Origin: JAUIET01 sp039111475
Lineage (GTDB): Bacteria; Pseudomonadota; Gammaproteobacteria; Pseudomonadales; JAUIET01
Direction: 5' to 3'
Assembly: GCA_039111475.1 (NCBI GenBank)
Contig: JBCCIP010000010.1
Coordinates: forward strand, 62,001 to 126,000
DNA: 64,000 bases
Position numbers and translations under genes: made by a program. How positions within the stretch are numbered: position 1 is the stretch's first letter; every line of letters starts with the position of its first letter. Of this stretch, positions 8,604-18,107 are shown piece by piece. The notes below the pieces were generated by a model. It did no database searches. It was not told the DNA's origin and saw only the letters and a list, made by a program, of their open reading frames with translations.

Positions 8604-9659
8604 TCACGTAGAACCGTCACTGTCAAAGTTCTGCGATGAAAATATCGATTCATCGCTTATTTTTTGAAAGCCTAGTAAATTACCGTCTAAGTCTCTGCCA
8701 AGTAGTACTAGACCACCGTCCATCTGGCTGGATTCGCTAACAATGGTGCCGCCAGCGGCAAGGAGTTGTTTGCGCGCCAAGGAAAGATCCTCCACATCGA
8801 AGACAATCATCGAAAATCCCGGCGCATCAAACGGCCTGGGTTGGTCTGGCAGGCTGGTTGGGTGGCTAATGTACTGGGCTATTTCGAGTTCCATATTCCT
8901 GACCTGAAAAAAGGCCATTTTTAACTTAGCTCCGCTAAACCCCGATACACTGTCGAAACCCTCACCTTGTAAATTGATAAAACGCCCGAGACGACGCGGT
9001 TTTTCCTGTTGGAGTAGTATCGAATAAAAATTTACCGCTCGATTGAAATCGGGCGTGGCAAGTGCAACATGTCGAATCCTATAGTTGTATTTGGGAGGGG
9101 CAACTCGATCGAGTTGGGTAATGTCAACGTGTTCAAACTCATACATAGTGTCGTTAGCATCACGGGCATAGGCATAAGTGACTGGATTAGCAGCGTTTAG
9201 CTGGGTCATTTCTGAAGTACCATTAACGGGTGTGCCGCCGGCCTTCAAGAATCTATCGTAGGCCTTAGTTTCTTTGTTCACCTGAAAGGCCACATGTGCG
9301 ATGCCGGGCCCGTTTACTTCAACGCGGGGATAATCTGATCTTTTTGCTGGCAGGTTCTTGAACTGAATAAATCGTAACTGCGCATTGCTACTTTTTATCA
9401 ATCGCGTTTTAGTACTAAATTCATCGCGGCCCAGCAACGCCATGGGCGCCGGCACCTCGTCTATATCGCCTTCGTTCACTGTCTCAAGATTAACAGCGCC
9501 AGCAAGCAGTCTTGTCGACTGATCCAGATCATTCACCGTCACCGCAACATAGTTTATGCCACGAACAATCGCATCGTTGGCTCGCCTCGATGCGTCGCCA
9601 ACAATCAGGAAATCGCACGCACTCAAAAGTGGTAACAATACAACGAGCAGCTTACGCAT
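8604..9659 (-). CDS. Two-domain VOC protein, predicted lipoprotein
   Basis: 351 residues. A signal peptide with lipobox LSAC puts the lipidated Cys at residue 15, followed by Asp. An Asp at +2 is the known inner-membrane retention signal in enterobacteria, so periplasmic-face inner-membrane anchoring is predicted. Two VOC modules follow (starting near INYVAVTVNDLDQ and IRHVALATPDFNR). Most VOC enzymes are cytoplasmic, so export is notable. The second module ends in DGNLLGFQ, with no clear metal-ligand Glu, so binding rather than catalysis is possible. It lies 98 bases downstream of the carboxylesterase on the same strand and is probably co-transcribed with it. Confidence 0.85.
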   Translation of the reverse strand: MRKLLVVLLPLLSACDFLIVGDASRRANDAIVRGINYVAVTVNDLDQSTRLLAGAVNLETVNEGDIDEVPAPMALLGRDEFSTKTRLIKSSNAQLRFIQFKNLPAKRSDYPRVEVNGPGIAHVAFQVNKETKAYDRFLKAGGTPVNGTSEMTQLNAANPVTYAYARDANDTMYEFEHVDITQLDRVAPPKYNYRIRHVALATPDFNRAVNFYSILLQQEKPRRLGRFINLQGEGFDSVSGFSGAKLKMAFFQVRNMELEIAQYISHPTSLPDQPRPFDAPGFSMIVFDVEDLSLARKQLLAAGGTIVSESSQMDGGLVLLGRDLDGNLLGFQKISDESIFSSQNFDSDGST

Positions 9660-9757
9660 GTTTTATCCCCTCCTAAAAAGAATGTCCTAACTGCGCGCAG
9701 AGACATCGATACTTCCTGCATTGATTACTCACGTCGCTACTCCACCAGGATGCTCTT

Positions 9758-11563
9758 TTAATCCCTGCAGCCGCTTTCGCCGAGCGTCTCGTATTCATTC
9801 TGAACAAAAGCACGCCGCGTAAACAGCAGTTTGTAAGCCGAACAGTATTCTTCCTGATCAGTGAAGCTGCTATCTGCAAGAAAACGCCTTTTCAGGTCTT
9901 CGAGCTCTATGTATTCAGGCGACATGCGAATTCCGTCATCGAGGCCAGTATCGAAGATCATTAATCGATTAGCACCGTCGGTATTCTGCCATGCAGTCCA
10001 TTCAATTTGTTTTCCATCCAAACCAATTCCAGGATTTCCGTTGTGGGCGAAAGCAGCCCAATAAGACATCATGGAATCAGACAGGCTGTCTCTCGCCGCG
10101 TGATGTGCCGCAGGATGAACAATATTGCTCATTCGGGTTACAAAATTGCCAAATACATAGGGAATTTCAAACCCATGTGATGCGCCATACAATTCTTTCA
10201 AATCCAAAAATCCGAAGTTTCGCAAATCGTCAGCGTCAAACCGATAGGCAAAGACGCTCTCGCCTTGTGATTCACGCATAACTGCTGCCAAACTGTCGAC
10301 GCCATCGATTTTCCACTTATCGCTGGCATAGCGATTGAATTTATCATAGCGTTGCGGGTCCTTAATCCCAATCGGCAATTTCATAAACGTATTGACGTGA
10401 TCAGAACTGAAGCTCAGGAATATTTTCATTTCATCGCGATTTGTACCTAGCATTACAGGCACGGCATTGTAATTTGACGGATGTGCAAATAATTCTCCGG
10501 AGTCCGAGACCTTGGGCAATACGATGCCATCGCCTATAAGGTCCAGGGTATTGAACACCTTGCCTCCCGTATCACTGCGGAAGGCCCGAAACATCGATTC
10601 AGTACTTTGCTCGCGCAGCAATACGCCAAGTTCGTCGTCAGTCATCGCCTCTTGTGCCTTCCTGGCAGATGCGTCATCCGTGGCCTTACCTTCTGCGATC
10701 AACAATTGGTTTATGAATTGACGAGAACTGTGCTTGTGTCCGCCATCACTTTCATAATGCTCGGCTGTCTCTATGGACTCAATATTCAAACCGCCACTTT
10801 GAACGATCGCACGGTGAAACAAATTTTTTGCCAGTGGCGATGCCATCAGCGCCAGCACGTTCCAGCCCCCTGCAGATTCGCCAAAAATCGTTACCTTATT
10901 AGCGTCACCACCAAATTTGGCTATGTTTTTTTGCACCCATTTCAGGCCTTCTATTTGATCTAATGTACCGTAGTTGCTCGACGCATCACTGGGTATAGCC
11001 GGGTTAGCGCGCAATGCAGGATGCGATAGCCAGCCAAAGATGGACAAGCGATAATTGATGGTGACCACCACAACGTTGAATTTTGCGGCTAAGTTGGAGC
11101 CGTCATAGGCCGGGTGACTGCTACTGCCGCCATTATTTGCGCCACCGTGTATCCAATACATAACCGGTCGCTCTTGCGCGTTTTTAGGCGCGTATATGTT
11201 TAAGTATAGGCAGTCTTCAGAGCCATTGAATTCATTGTTTTCCGCAGCGGTCTTATTGTTTTGGCTAGCACACGCGGGGCCGATATTCAGTGCCGATTTC
11301 TGTCCTTGCCAGGGCGTTACGGGACGTGGGGCGCGCCAGCGTAAGTCGCCAACAGGCGGTTGCGCGTAGGGTACACCCTCCCAGACCCATGCGCCCATAT
11401 TGTTTTGGTAACCTATCAGGTCGCCGCTTTCGAGCGTAACGTGCGTCGCATCCGATGCAACAGCTATAGGTTTTCCGTCTGGCGAAACGTAGGCATACAA
11501 CATAGCGAAGCAAGAAACCACCAGCACGATGAGAATTAGTGTGAATCGTAAAATAGTTTTCAA
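9758..11563 (-). CDS. Type-B carboxylesterase, exported
   Basis: About 601 residues from a TTG start at 11563, which has an ideal AAAGGAG five bases upstream; the ATG at 11614 would add a poor leader. The N-terminal hydrophobic segment (ILRFTLILIVLVVSCFAMLYAY) is a signal peptide, with VVSC as a possible lipobox. The catalytic serine is in GESAGG near residue 230, the oxyanion hole is HGGANNGG, and the catalytic His is in the GASHGFEIPYVF segment. EDCLYLN is the type-B signature 2. The likely role is cleaving an ester substrate outside the cytoplasm before uptake, which fits the lipoprotein, TonB receptor and ABC importer nearby. Confidence 0.88.
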   Translation of the reverse strand: MKTILRFTLILIVLVVSCFAMLYAYVSPDGKPIAVASDATHVTLESGDLIGYQNNMGAWVWEGVPYAQPPVGDLRWRAPRPVTPWQGQKSALNIGPACASQNNKTAAENNEFNGSEDCLYLNIYAPKNAQERPVMYWIHGGANNGGSSSHPAYDGSNLAAKFNVVVVTINYRLSIFGWLSHPALRANPAIPSDASSNYGTLDQIEGLKWVQKNIAKFGGDANKVTIFGESAGGWNVLALMASPLAKNLFHRAIVQSGGLNIESIETAEHYESDGGHKHSSRQFINQLLIAEGKATDDASARKAQEAMTDDELGVLLREQSTESMFRAFRSDTGGKVFNTLDLIGDGIVLPKVSDSGELFAHPSNYNAVPVMLGTNRDEMKIFLSFSSDHVNTFMKLPIGIKDPQRYDKFNRYASDKWKIDGVDSLAAVMRESQGESVFAYRFDADDLRNFGFLDLKELYGASHGFEIPYVFGNFVTRMSNIVHPAAHHAARDSLSDSMMSYWAAFAHNGNPGIGLDGKQIEWTAWQNTDGANRLMIFDTGLDDGIRMSPEYIELEDLKRRFLADSSFTDQEEYCSAYKLLFTRRAFVQNEYETLGESGCRD

Positions 11564-11716
11564 GAAAACTCCTTTGACTGAGAGTAAGTGCAGATTGGGG
11601 GTTGGGCACTGCATTCAGGCGAGCGAGCGGACTAATTATGATGCTTGTCTTTGAACGCTTTTCGAAACTTCAGCTTCAACTTCAGATGCGTGAACTCCAC
11701 GGATAAGCAGCAATCA

Positions 11717-12304
11717 TCAGGCCTTCGGAAATAGATTTAAACCGTTGAAAATGAAATCTATTGTAGTGGCCACGTGTTCCTCTCGGTCCTTGTGATTGAG
11801 CGCATAATATTCGGCCGCACCAATGGATGCAGAAGACGCCATGCGAAGGACTCTTCGCGCATCAACCCTTGAGATCGCATAATGTTCCATGGTTGCTTTG
11901 ATCAAGAATCGTCCTAGGTTCATTCGCCGTTTTGTTCGAGACGTCTGAAATATGGCAGCAACATCGGGTTGATCTACCAATACGGCCCACACATCGCCTT
12001 TAGAGCGCTCATCAAAATTATGGTTTACCACAGCCCTGACAATTTGCTCATACCCTTTAGCGCTCGCCAAACTGCGGCGAAGTTTCGAATACCTGCGTTC
12101 ATCCTCTCTAGCGAGCAAGGCCTGCAATAGATCAAGTCTGGTATCGAAGTACTTGTACAACAGTGGCTTGCTGACATTCGCCTGCCCAGCAATAGATTTC
12201 ATCGTCAAAGAATTCAAGCCATTATTTACAATACACTGCTTGGCGGCGTCCAGCAGTTGTTCATGCCGGTCTTCGACCGACAATCGGGATCTTTTCCGTG
12301 TCAT
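11717..12304 (-). CDS. TetR-family transcriptional regulator (candidate master regulator of the region)
   Basis: 195 residues. The helix-turn-helix LTMKSIAGQANVSKPLLYKYF is at about residues 38-58, followed by a C-terminal domain ending INGLNL-like (FIFNGLNLFPKA), as in TetR_C families of hydrophobic-compound regulators. A perfect 9-bp-arm palindrome stands 121 bases upstream of its start, and related palindromes occur before the SDR at 1527 and in the divergent region at 18108-18481. Autoregulation and control of those units are inferred from the repeated site, not from any direct evidence of binding. Confidence 0.88.
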   Translation of the reverse strand: MTRKRSRLSVEDRHEQLLDAAKQCIVNNGLNSLTMKSIAGQANVSKPLLYKYFDTRLDLLQALLAREDERRYSKLRRSLASAKGYEQIVRAVVNHNFDERSKGDVWAVLVDQPDVAAIFQTSRTKRRMNLGRFLIKATMEHYAISRVDARRVLRMASSASIGAAEYYALNHKDREEHVATTIDFIFNGLNLFPKA

Positions 12305-12424
12305 AATAATCTGATGTCATCAGTGAGGCGTAGGCAATAAAACTAACGTAGAAGATAGAGATAAGCCAGTCCTGATTACGCATATTGTATCTATGTCAGC
12401 GTTCAAGTCGAATCGTTCAGGTTG

Positions 12425-12447
12425 TTATTATACAGTTGGTATAATAA
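12425..12447. promoter_or_regulatory. Operator-like palindrome, copy 2 (upstream of tetR)
   Basis: A perfect inverted repeat of 9-bp arms (TTATTATAC and GTATAATAA) around the spacer AGTTG. Each arm contains TATAAT on one strand, so a bound repressor would cover -10 boxes in both directions. The outer 7-bp cores TATTATA and TATAATA with 7 bases between them recur at 18333-18355. Confidence 0.65.
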
Positions 12448-12542
12448 ATGTTCTACACTATTTTTCAATTGATATAGTTTTACCGCAAGAGTAAGTAGTC
12501 GCGGTAATAGGTACTAGCTGCTGTGATTCCATCAATATAAGG

Positions 12543-12779
12543 TAATCAGTCGGCGCAGGTGGCTATCCTAAAAGCCGCCAGTTTAACGACGATTGGCCAG
12601 CTGATGAATATGTGCCTACTCGCGCATCAAGCCCCGGATATGCTATCGATATCCAAGAGTGGGGTCACAGAGGGGCTGCATTCGATGAACCCAGCCGCTT
12701 CATCGATAGTATTGCCGTTGAGCAAACAAACGCAGCTACAAGCACCGAAAATCAGTGTTCAATAAAAGTTGGCGCCGCT
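12543..12779 (+). pseudogene. Possible decayed gene in the 12305-13203 gap
   Basis: The 900-base gap between the TetR and TonB-receptor genes holds no convincing intact gene. One frame is open from 12543 to the TAA at 12779 (78 codons) and has protein-like composition, including GYAIDIQEWGHRGAAF and EPSRFIDSI, but no good start or ribosome-binding site. A second protein-like stretch in another frame runs from about 12843 to 13020 (EHIDISEAQPAIAAI). Together they look like a gene broken by frameshifts that may once have been transcribed rightward from the operator at 12425. I do not recognise the family; chance open frames remain possible. Confidence 0.25.
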
Positions 12780-12970
12780 GCCGAATAAGTCGGTAAAAAT
12801 GGGCGTTGTCGTTGACATAGGCGAGTTCCTAGATAGGCAAAATGTCAATCTGCAACCGTTAGAACTAATATTGCTCGCTGTGCAGTGCCGCCTGAACACA
12901 TCGATATTAGCGAAGCCCAGCCTGCGATAGCGGCAATTACAGAAACCAGACCTATATGGACTGTATTTGA

Positions 12971-13031
12971 ATCCAAATTGGATTTTTATCCAATCTGTTT
13001 ACAGCGCTTCGTTGACTTGTTATTATAACAA
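12971..13031. promoter_or_regulatory. Stacked palindromes in the TonB-receptor upstream region
   Basis: Three alternating half-sites ATCCAA, TTGGAT, ATCCAA at 12971-12993 form two overlapping palindromes. They are followed at 13017-13031 by the perfect 15-bp palindrome TTGTTATTATAACAA. They stand about 170-230 bases before the receptor ATG. They may bind a regulator or form mRNA hairpins in a long leader; no known consensus is recognised. Confidence 0.35.
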
Positions 13032-13203
13032 AGATATATTAAGGAAAAGCTTTGGAATGTTGTTGTTCGTTGACAAGGTATTATGTGCCTGTCACCACTC
13101 AACGAAAACTAACTACCAGTTCGTTAGCTGCGCGAAAACCTGGTTTCGTCAGTGATTTATAAGGTAAATCAAGGTGAGAAGTTCGTCGCTTCAAGAGGGA
13201 AAG

Positions 13204-15531
13204 ATGATTATGCAAGACATTAAGCTGATTAAAATACTATTTTTGGCAAGTTTCGTTTCTATTACTGTTTCCGCTGAATCGGCGGCGCAGGAAAATATCG
13301 GGTGGCAATTAGAGGAAGTCATAGTAACTGCGAGAAAAACAACTGAATCACTTGTAGATACGCCGATCGCGGTGTCGGTTTTGAGCACAGAGTTCTTTAA
13401 AGAGAGCGGTTTCAATACGATTACTGAAGTTGCAAAATTTGTTCCCGGTTTTGACTATTCGCCAATAACGACCACACGCGCAGCTGCGCCATCGATTCGC
13501 GGAATTTCAACGTTTAGTTTTAGTGAAGGCTTTGAATCCAGCGTTGCAACGGTCATTGATGGCGTGGTGATGGGCCGCGAGGCGCAGGGCTTCTTCGATC
13601 TTTACGATATTGAGCGTGTTGAAGTGCTCAAAGGTCCGCAAGGCACCTTGTTCGGAAAAAATACATCAGCGGGTGTTGTCAACGTTATCACTAAAAAACC
13701 GGAGTATGATTTCTCGGTAGGTGGTGACGTCTTATTTGGCAGCCATGGAGAATTGCGCTTTCGTGGCTCCGTAACCGGGCCATTGATTGATGACAAGCTG
13801 GCCTATCGAATTACCGGTTCGAAGCACGAAAACGACGGGCTGATCGACAATGTGTTGGCTGGCGAAGACGACGTCAATAGTAAGGACACTTGGTCCGTTA
13901 GAGCCAAGTTGCTGTTTAACCCAAGCGAACGCTTATCCGCCTTACTGACGCTTGACACTGTGAAAGAAGATCACGCCTGCTGTGTGGCAACATACAATAC
14001 GGCCGGTAGTCCTCAAGATCTGGCAAATGGATTGTTATCCGCCGTGTATGGGGGTCTGGATCCTCTGTTGTTCTTGAACGTACCAGGCAGTGTGCCACAC
14101 CTTCAAGATGCGCTGGCTGCAGCCGGTGTCACACCGGGTGAAGGCAACCGTTCCGTGGCATTGTTCGAAGATTCCTTGCGTCATGATTCTGAAGCGAAAG
14201 GGGTTGCCTTGGAGATTAATTATGACATTGGTGGCGCTACTCTCACCTCTATTACAGCGTGGCGTGATTGGGATATTGATGAGACGAATGATCAAGACTT
14301 ACTGGGTGAAGCTGACTTCTTTAACTTCAGTGGTGCAATGGCGTCCGCCAAGCAGGTCAGTCAGGAGTTTAGGCTGGCGGGTAATTGGAACGATTCAATC
14401 ACCTATGTGGGTGGTCTTTTCTACTTTGACGAAGAGCAAGATGCCGATGGTGGTAATACGCTCAATATTTCACTCGCACCGGGTTTACTGAATCTGCGAA
14501 ATCGTTCCATACGCTCTGTCGAGACAACGCATTATGCAATTTTTGGCGAAGTGACATGGGACGTGACCGACCGCCTATCTTTAGTCTTTGGTGGCCGTTA
14601 CACCGACGAGGAAAAGGAAGCGTCAGCAATTTATACAGAGACTGTGTTAGACCCCAGGTTTGGTTTTAACTCACTGGGTTTAGGTGGCGGTAATTATTCA
14701 GGTCGTACCACTGTAGAAGATACTGATTTTTCAGGCCGTGTCATTGGCCGTTACCGTATTTCCGATCAATTCAACACCTACCTTACATTTTCGCGCGGTT
14801 ACAAAGGCGCTGGTCTTGATGTTTCAACTGGGGTTAATCCGGCGAACATCGCCGTGGACGGAGAACTTCCGGTTGTACAACCAGAAATCCCAACGCTTAT
14901 TGAACTTGGTTTTAAAGGCGTTTTTCTGGACAACACCTTGTCGATAAATACGGCAATTTTCCATCAAACAGTTGAAGATTATCAACGCATAATCCGCAAC
15001 GATGATCCCACGTTTACGCAAAATCTGGGTGTTGATGAAATTAAATCACAAGGTCTTGAAATTGATGCCAGCTATGCCACACCAATAGAAGGCCTGAGCC
15101 TGTCCGCATCGTATTCGTATATGGACGTCACCTACGAAGATTTTGTGCAGCGGCCAGACTTGGAGGGCACTCGAATTACGACCGTACCCGAGATTTCAAC
15201 TTCCTTCGTAGCGAACTACCGCTTTGATCTTGGCAGCACAGCGTGGAAAGCATTTTCACGGCTTGAGTACACCTGGCAAGATGATAAGAACACAAATGGA
15301 GAAACAAATCCTCGCTTCGACATTGACTCCTATGGTCTTCTTAATGTGCGATTGGGTGCCACGTCGCCGTCCGGGAAATACAACGCCAGTTTGTCAGTAG
15401 AGAATGTGACGGATGAAGACTACGCCCATGCGATTTTCTCTTCGATTTACGGCTTATTGGACAGTACAACGAATGCACAGTTTTTAGGACCTGATAGAAC
15501 TATCCGTCTATCATTAGGTGCCGAATTTTAG
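13204..15531 (+). CDS. TonB-dependent outer-membrane receptor
   Basis: About 775 residues from the ATG at 13204, which has AGAGGGA upstream. A signal peptide (ILFLASFVSITVSAESAAQ) precedes the TonB box EEVIVTARK. The plug follows, with LKGPQGTLFGKNTSAGVVNVIT, then a beta-barrel ending in the aromatic-containing C-terminus TIRLSLGAEF. The closest pattern is the large sphingomonad/marine gammaproteobacterial receptor group, often found in degradation clusters for terpenoids, steroids and aromatics. It should import a substrate too large or scarce for porins and feed the ABC importer at 18482-24283. It converges with the epimerase gene. Confidence 0.93.
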   Translation: MIMQDIKLIKILFLASFVSITVSAESAAQENIGWQLEEVIVTARKTTESLVDTPIAVSVLSTEFFKESGFNTITEVAKFVPGFDYSPITTTRAAAPSIRGISTFSFSEGFESSVATVIDGVVMGREAQGFFDLYDIERVEVLKGPQGTLFGKNTSAGVVNVITKKPEYDFSVGGDVLFGSHGELRFRGSVTGPLIDDKLAYRITGSKHENDGLIDNVLAGEDDVNSKDTWSVRAKLLFNPSERLSALLTLDTVKEDHACCVATYNTAGSPQDLANGLLSAVYGGLDPLLFLNVPGSVPHLQDALAAAGVTPGEGNRSVALFEDSLRHDSEAKGVALEINYDIGGATLTSITAWRDWDIDETNDQDLLGEADFFNFSGAMASAKQVSQEFRLAGNWNDSITYVGGLFYFDEEQDADGGNTLNISLAPGLLNLRNRSIRSVETTHYAIFGEVTWDVTDRLSLVFGGRYTDEEKEASAIYTETVLDPRFGFNSLGLGGGNYSGRTTVEDTDFSGRVIGRYRISDQFNTYLTFSRGYKGAGLDVSTGVNPANIAVDGELPVVQPEIPTLIELGFKGVFLDNTLSINTAIFHQTVEDYQRIIRNDDPTFTQNLGVDEIKSQGLEIDASYATPIEGLSLSASYSYMDVTYEDFVQRPDLEGTRITTVPEISTSFVANYRFDLGSTAWKAFSRLEYTWQDDKNTNGETNPRFDIDSYGLLNVRLGATSPSGKYNASLSVENVTDEDYAHAIFSSIYGLLDSTTNAQFLGPDRTIRLSLGAEF

Positions 15532-15590
15532 TTATTCTTGCATTCATTTCCTCGTCCGAAAATAGAATGTACGGACAGGAATTAACGAAT

Positions 15591-15623
15591 AGGCTGTTGA
15601 GTAAATCAGTTTCTCTACAGCCT
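15591..15623. terminator. Weak hairpin between convergent receptor and epimerase genes
   Basis: AGGCTGT at 15591-15597 pairs with ACAGCCT at 15617-15623 across a 19-base loop; a second small stem (GTCCG at 15554-15558 with CGGAC at 15572-15576) lies just before it. No T-run follows in either direction, so termination is uncertain. Confidence 0.25.
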
Positions 15624-15624
15624 G

Positions 15625-16620
15625 TTATTGGCTTTCCCGCAGGATGATACGATCAATTAGGCTATCCAGCTTTGGATCTGGTTGGTAACCTGAACGCATA
15701 AGCCGCTCTGTTATTTGCCACGCTTGTGTCATGCCGTCTTGCAAAGAAACGTTACAACGCCAGTCATTGATCAGACGCGTGATCTTACGATTATCGAATA
15801 GAAGACTGTTGGACTTATCGCCCAGTAGCGGTCCCTCCAATCTAGGTTCATAGCGAACCAGCGTTTTAGACAAGACCGGTGTGATGGCAGCTTCTTTTCC
15901 CATGGTATTGGCTACGCCGCGGAGTATATTATTCCAGGTGTGCGCCTCGCTGGCGGTGATGTGGATGCATTCCCCAAGCGATCCCTCCAAACCGCACAAG
16001 GCCACAAATGCCCTGGCAAAGTCGGAAGCATGAGTAAGCGTCCAAACCGATTCGCCATCTCCGTGAACGATAACCGGTTTGTTGTTTAATAGACGCCAGG
16101 CAAGATGGTTGCCATCGATGACAGTACTCGGTAGTCGCGCTCTATAGGTATGGCTTGGGCGGACAATTGTTACCGGTAAAATACCCGCTTCGTGCGCTTC
16201 TAGAAGCCGTGTTTCGCAGGCCGCTTTTCGGCGCGAATACTCCCAAAAAGGGTTTGAGATCGCCGTATCCTCGCTAATAATGTGGCTGTGTGGCGGCTGT
16301 GCCCATTGCGATTTCTCATAGGCTGAGGCCGTGGACACGAAGACATATTGCGCGCAGTGTTTGGAAAAAAGGCCTATATCGCGTTCAACCTGCTCGGTGT
16401 TATAGGCTAAAAACTGGCAAACAACGTCGAAGTCTTGACTCGCCAGTGACTGGTAGCTGGCGTTATCCAAAAAATCACCGACCATCTGTTGAACTTTGTT
16501 TGGCGGCGGCGGTTTCGTCAAGCCTCGGTTAAACACGGTGACCTTATGTCCGGCAGCAATCGCTTGTTCCACACAGGCAAAAGAGATTTCACCCGATCCA
16601 CCTACGAACAGTATCTTCAT
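15625..16620 (-). CDS. NAD-dependent epimerase/dehydratase (extended SDR)
   Basis: 331 residues. The N-terminal GGSGEISF corresponds to the GxxGxxG dinucleotide-binding loop. The active-site segment has STASAYEKSQ followed by YSRRK, the YxxxK motif of extended SDRs. The overall pattern (VFNRG early, HASDFARAFVALC late) matches the mRNA-binding/CSP41-like and plant-type epimerase subgroup. It is last in the leftward operon VOC-PhyH-epimerase, only 3 bases after the PhyH stop. It may act on a sugar-like or oxygenated substrate; which one is unknown. Confidence 0.85.
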   Translation of the reverse strand: MKILFVGGSGEISFACVEQAIAAGHKVTVFNRGLTKPPPPNKVQQMVGDFLDNASYQSLASQDFDVVCQFLAYNTEQVERDIGLFSKHCAQYVFVSTASAYEKSQWAQPPHSHIISEDTAISNPFWEYSRRKAACETRLLEAHEAGILPVTIVRPSHTYRARLPSTVIDGNHLAWRLLNNKPVIVHGDGESVWTLTHASDFARAFVALCGLEGSLGECIHITASEAHTWNNILRGVANTMGKEAAITPVLSKTLVRYEPRLEGPLLGDKSNSLLFDNRKITRLINDWRCNVSLQDGMTQAWQITERLMRSGYQPDPKLDSLIDRIILRESQ

Positions 16621-16623
16621 GCC

Positions 16624-17652
16624 CTATTCAACGACAGTAAGAGTGTCTTCACTGACCACTCTTGCACCACCAACAAATTGCGCATCGAGAAAGTGATTAA
16701 TTCTCAACGGTTGATCGACAAATCGTATGTTTCGGTCGATGCCATGCAGGTTTCTCGATGCGTCTAATACGTCGCGCGTGTCTTCTTGAAACACCAATCT
16801 GCCGTCGCCCAATTCCCCATTGTCCAATACGCGTAAGTGTGATTTCTGCTCACACTTCTTAAGGTCAATCGGATCCATGTCACTCATTAGCAGTCCACGC
16901 CAATGCTTGGCTAATCTGGAGTGATAGGTGAGCGCTAGCATAGCACGAGGATTTGCTGAAGGATTGGGCACGCCACGGTGCCACATACGTGGGTCCCTGA
17001 ACACTACGCCGCCAGCGGGTATCAGCATGCGTTGTGGTGGGCCCCACTTTTCAAGCAGCGCGGGATGCGCTTCCAGGCGGCTACCTTGCAAAAGTTCAAT
17101 CACTTCCGTTGCATGGTGCGTTCCAGGATAAATTTCCGTGGCGCCGTTATCCAAACTGATTTCGTCAAGGGCGACGGAACAACTCAAGGTCGTCGTTGGC
17201 GGTGGCCAGCTTTGGCCCGCCTGCGCAGCTTCCTCCGGGCTTTTCCAGGCAAAAGGGCGATCCATATGCAAAGGTTGCGAGGTACTGCCCGGGCAATTCA
17301 CGTTGCCATTATAAAATCCAAGCCATGCCGAACTGCCCAGCACCGTGGCAACGATGGACTCGATGATTGGATTGGCGATAAGGTCCGACCTCACGTACGG
17401 CGCGTATCGCCTTAACCCCAGTTGCAAATGCCCTTGGCCGGTGTACTGCTCATGCAGCGTCGGTTTGCCAGCTTCTCGGATTCTAATCACGTCTTCATGT
17501 ATCGAGTCCGCCAACAGAACGCAGGTGTCCTCCGACACCACACGGCTGACCACAGCGTAGCCGACCGTATGAATTTGTTGCACAATGCTGTTCAGCGTTG
17601 CTTCGTTGGGGGCTCCATCTGTTTTTTCTCGCTCAGAAATATCCACTACCAT
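16624..17652 (-). CDS. Phytanoyl-CoA dioxygenase (PhyH)-family Fe(II)/2-oxoglutarate oxygenase
   Basis: 342 residues from the ATG at 17652; a longer form from 17736 would overlap the upstream gene by 49 bases and is less likely. The iron-binding HxD is HMDRPF, the distal His is in MWHRGVPN, and the 2-oxoglutarate-binding Arg is in NPRAML. PhyH-type enzymes hydroxylate the alpha carbon of branched acyl-CoAs, but bacterial members act on many small molecules. It follows the VOC gene by 35 bases and precedes the epimerase by 3, forming a tight operon probably controlled through the palindrome at 18333-18355. Confidence 0.87.
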   Translation of the reverse strand: MVVDISEREKTDGAPNEATLNSIVQQIHTVGYAVVSRVVSEDTCVLLADSIHEDVIRIREAGKPTLHEQYTGQGHLQLGLRRYAPYVRSDLIANPIIESIVATVLGSSAWLGFYNGNVNCPGSTSQPLHMDRPFAWKSPEEAAQAGQSWPPPTTTLSCSVALDEISLDNGATEIYPGTHHATEVIELLQGSRLEAHPALLEKWGPPQRMLIPAGGVVFRDPRMWHRGVPNPSANPRAMLALTYHSRLAKHWRGLLMSDMDPIDLKKCEQKSHLRVLDNGELGDGRLVFQEDTRDVLDASRNLHGIDRNIRFVDQPLRINHFLDAQFVGGARVVSEDTLTVVE

Positions 17653-17687
17653 GTTACTTACCTGCTTATCCAGTGCATGTTCACCGC

Positions 17688-18107
17688 TTATTTCTCCGAG
17701 CCGTCGCGCCAGCGATGAGGTCTGTCTTTGGGCCACAATTGAACCATGACGCCGTTTGCAGAACAGGGAACGATAAATACGTTTGGTGTTCCAAGACCTT
17801 TCAGTTCAACTCTGGCTTGTTGCAGCGCTTGAGCGCTTTCCTCTAGATCATCAACTCTAAGCGCAAGCACATGCACGCCTTCACCGTTAGACTCGATCAA
17901 ACCGGCAACCGGAGACTGGTCGTGTGCTGGCGCCACAAGCTCTAAAAACGAACCATCGTCCAGCGAAAAGAATGCTTGTCGAATGCCGACGTCCTCTAAT
18001 TCGACATGGTGACTAAGTGATAGGCCAAATTGATCTCGCCATCTCGCGATACCGTCGTCAAGATCATTTACAAGAATGACAAGGTGATCAAATGCTCGAA
18101 TGGCCAA
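17688..18107 (-). CDS. Single-domain VOC protein (methylmalonyl-CoA-epimerase-like fold)
   Basis: 139 residues from a TTG start at 18107. This start is preceded by GGAGGAG nine bases upstream and begins exactly at the VOC fold (IRAFDHLVILVNDLDDG); the ATG reading from 18191 adds an unlikely Arg-rich leader. Metal-ligand candidates are His in the first strand, Glu in FLELVAP and His in GEGVHVLALRV. The domain resembles Glyoxalase_4/epimerase-like VOC members. It is first of the operon with PhyH and the epimerase. Confidence 0.82.
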   Translation of the reverse strand: MAIRAFDHLVILVNDLDDGIARWRDQFGLSLSHHVELEDVGIRQAFFSLDDGSFLELVAPAHDQSPVAGLIESNGEGVHVLALRVDDLEESAQALQQARVELKGLGTPNVFIVPCSANGVMVQLWPKDRPHRWRDGSEK

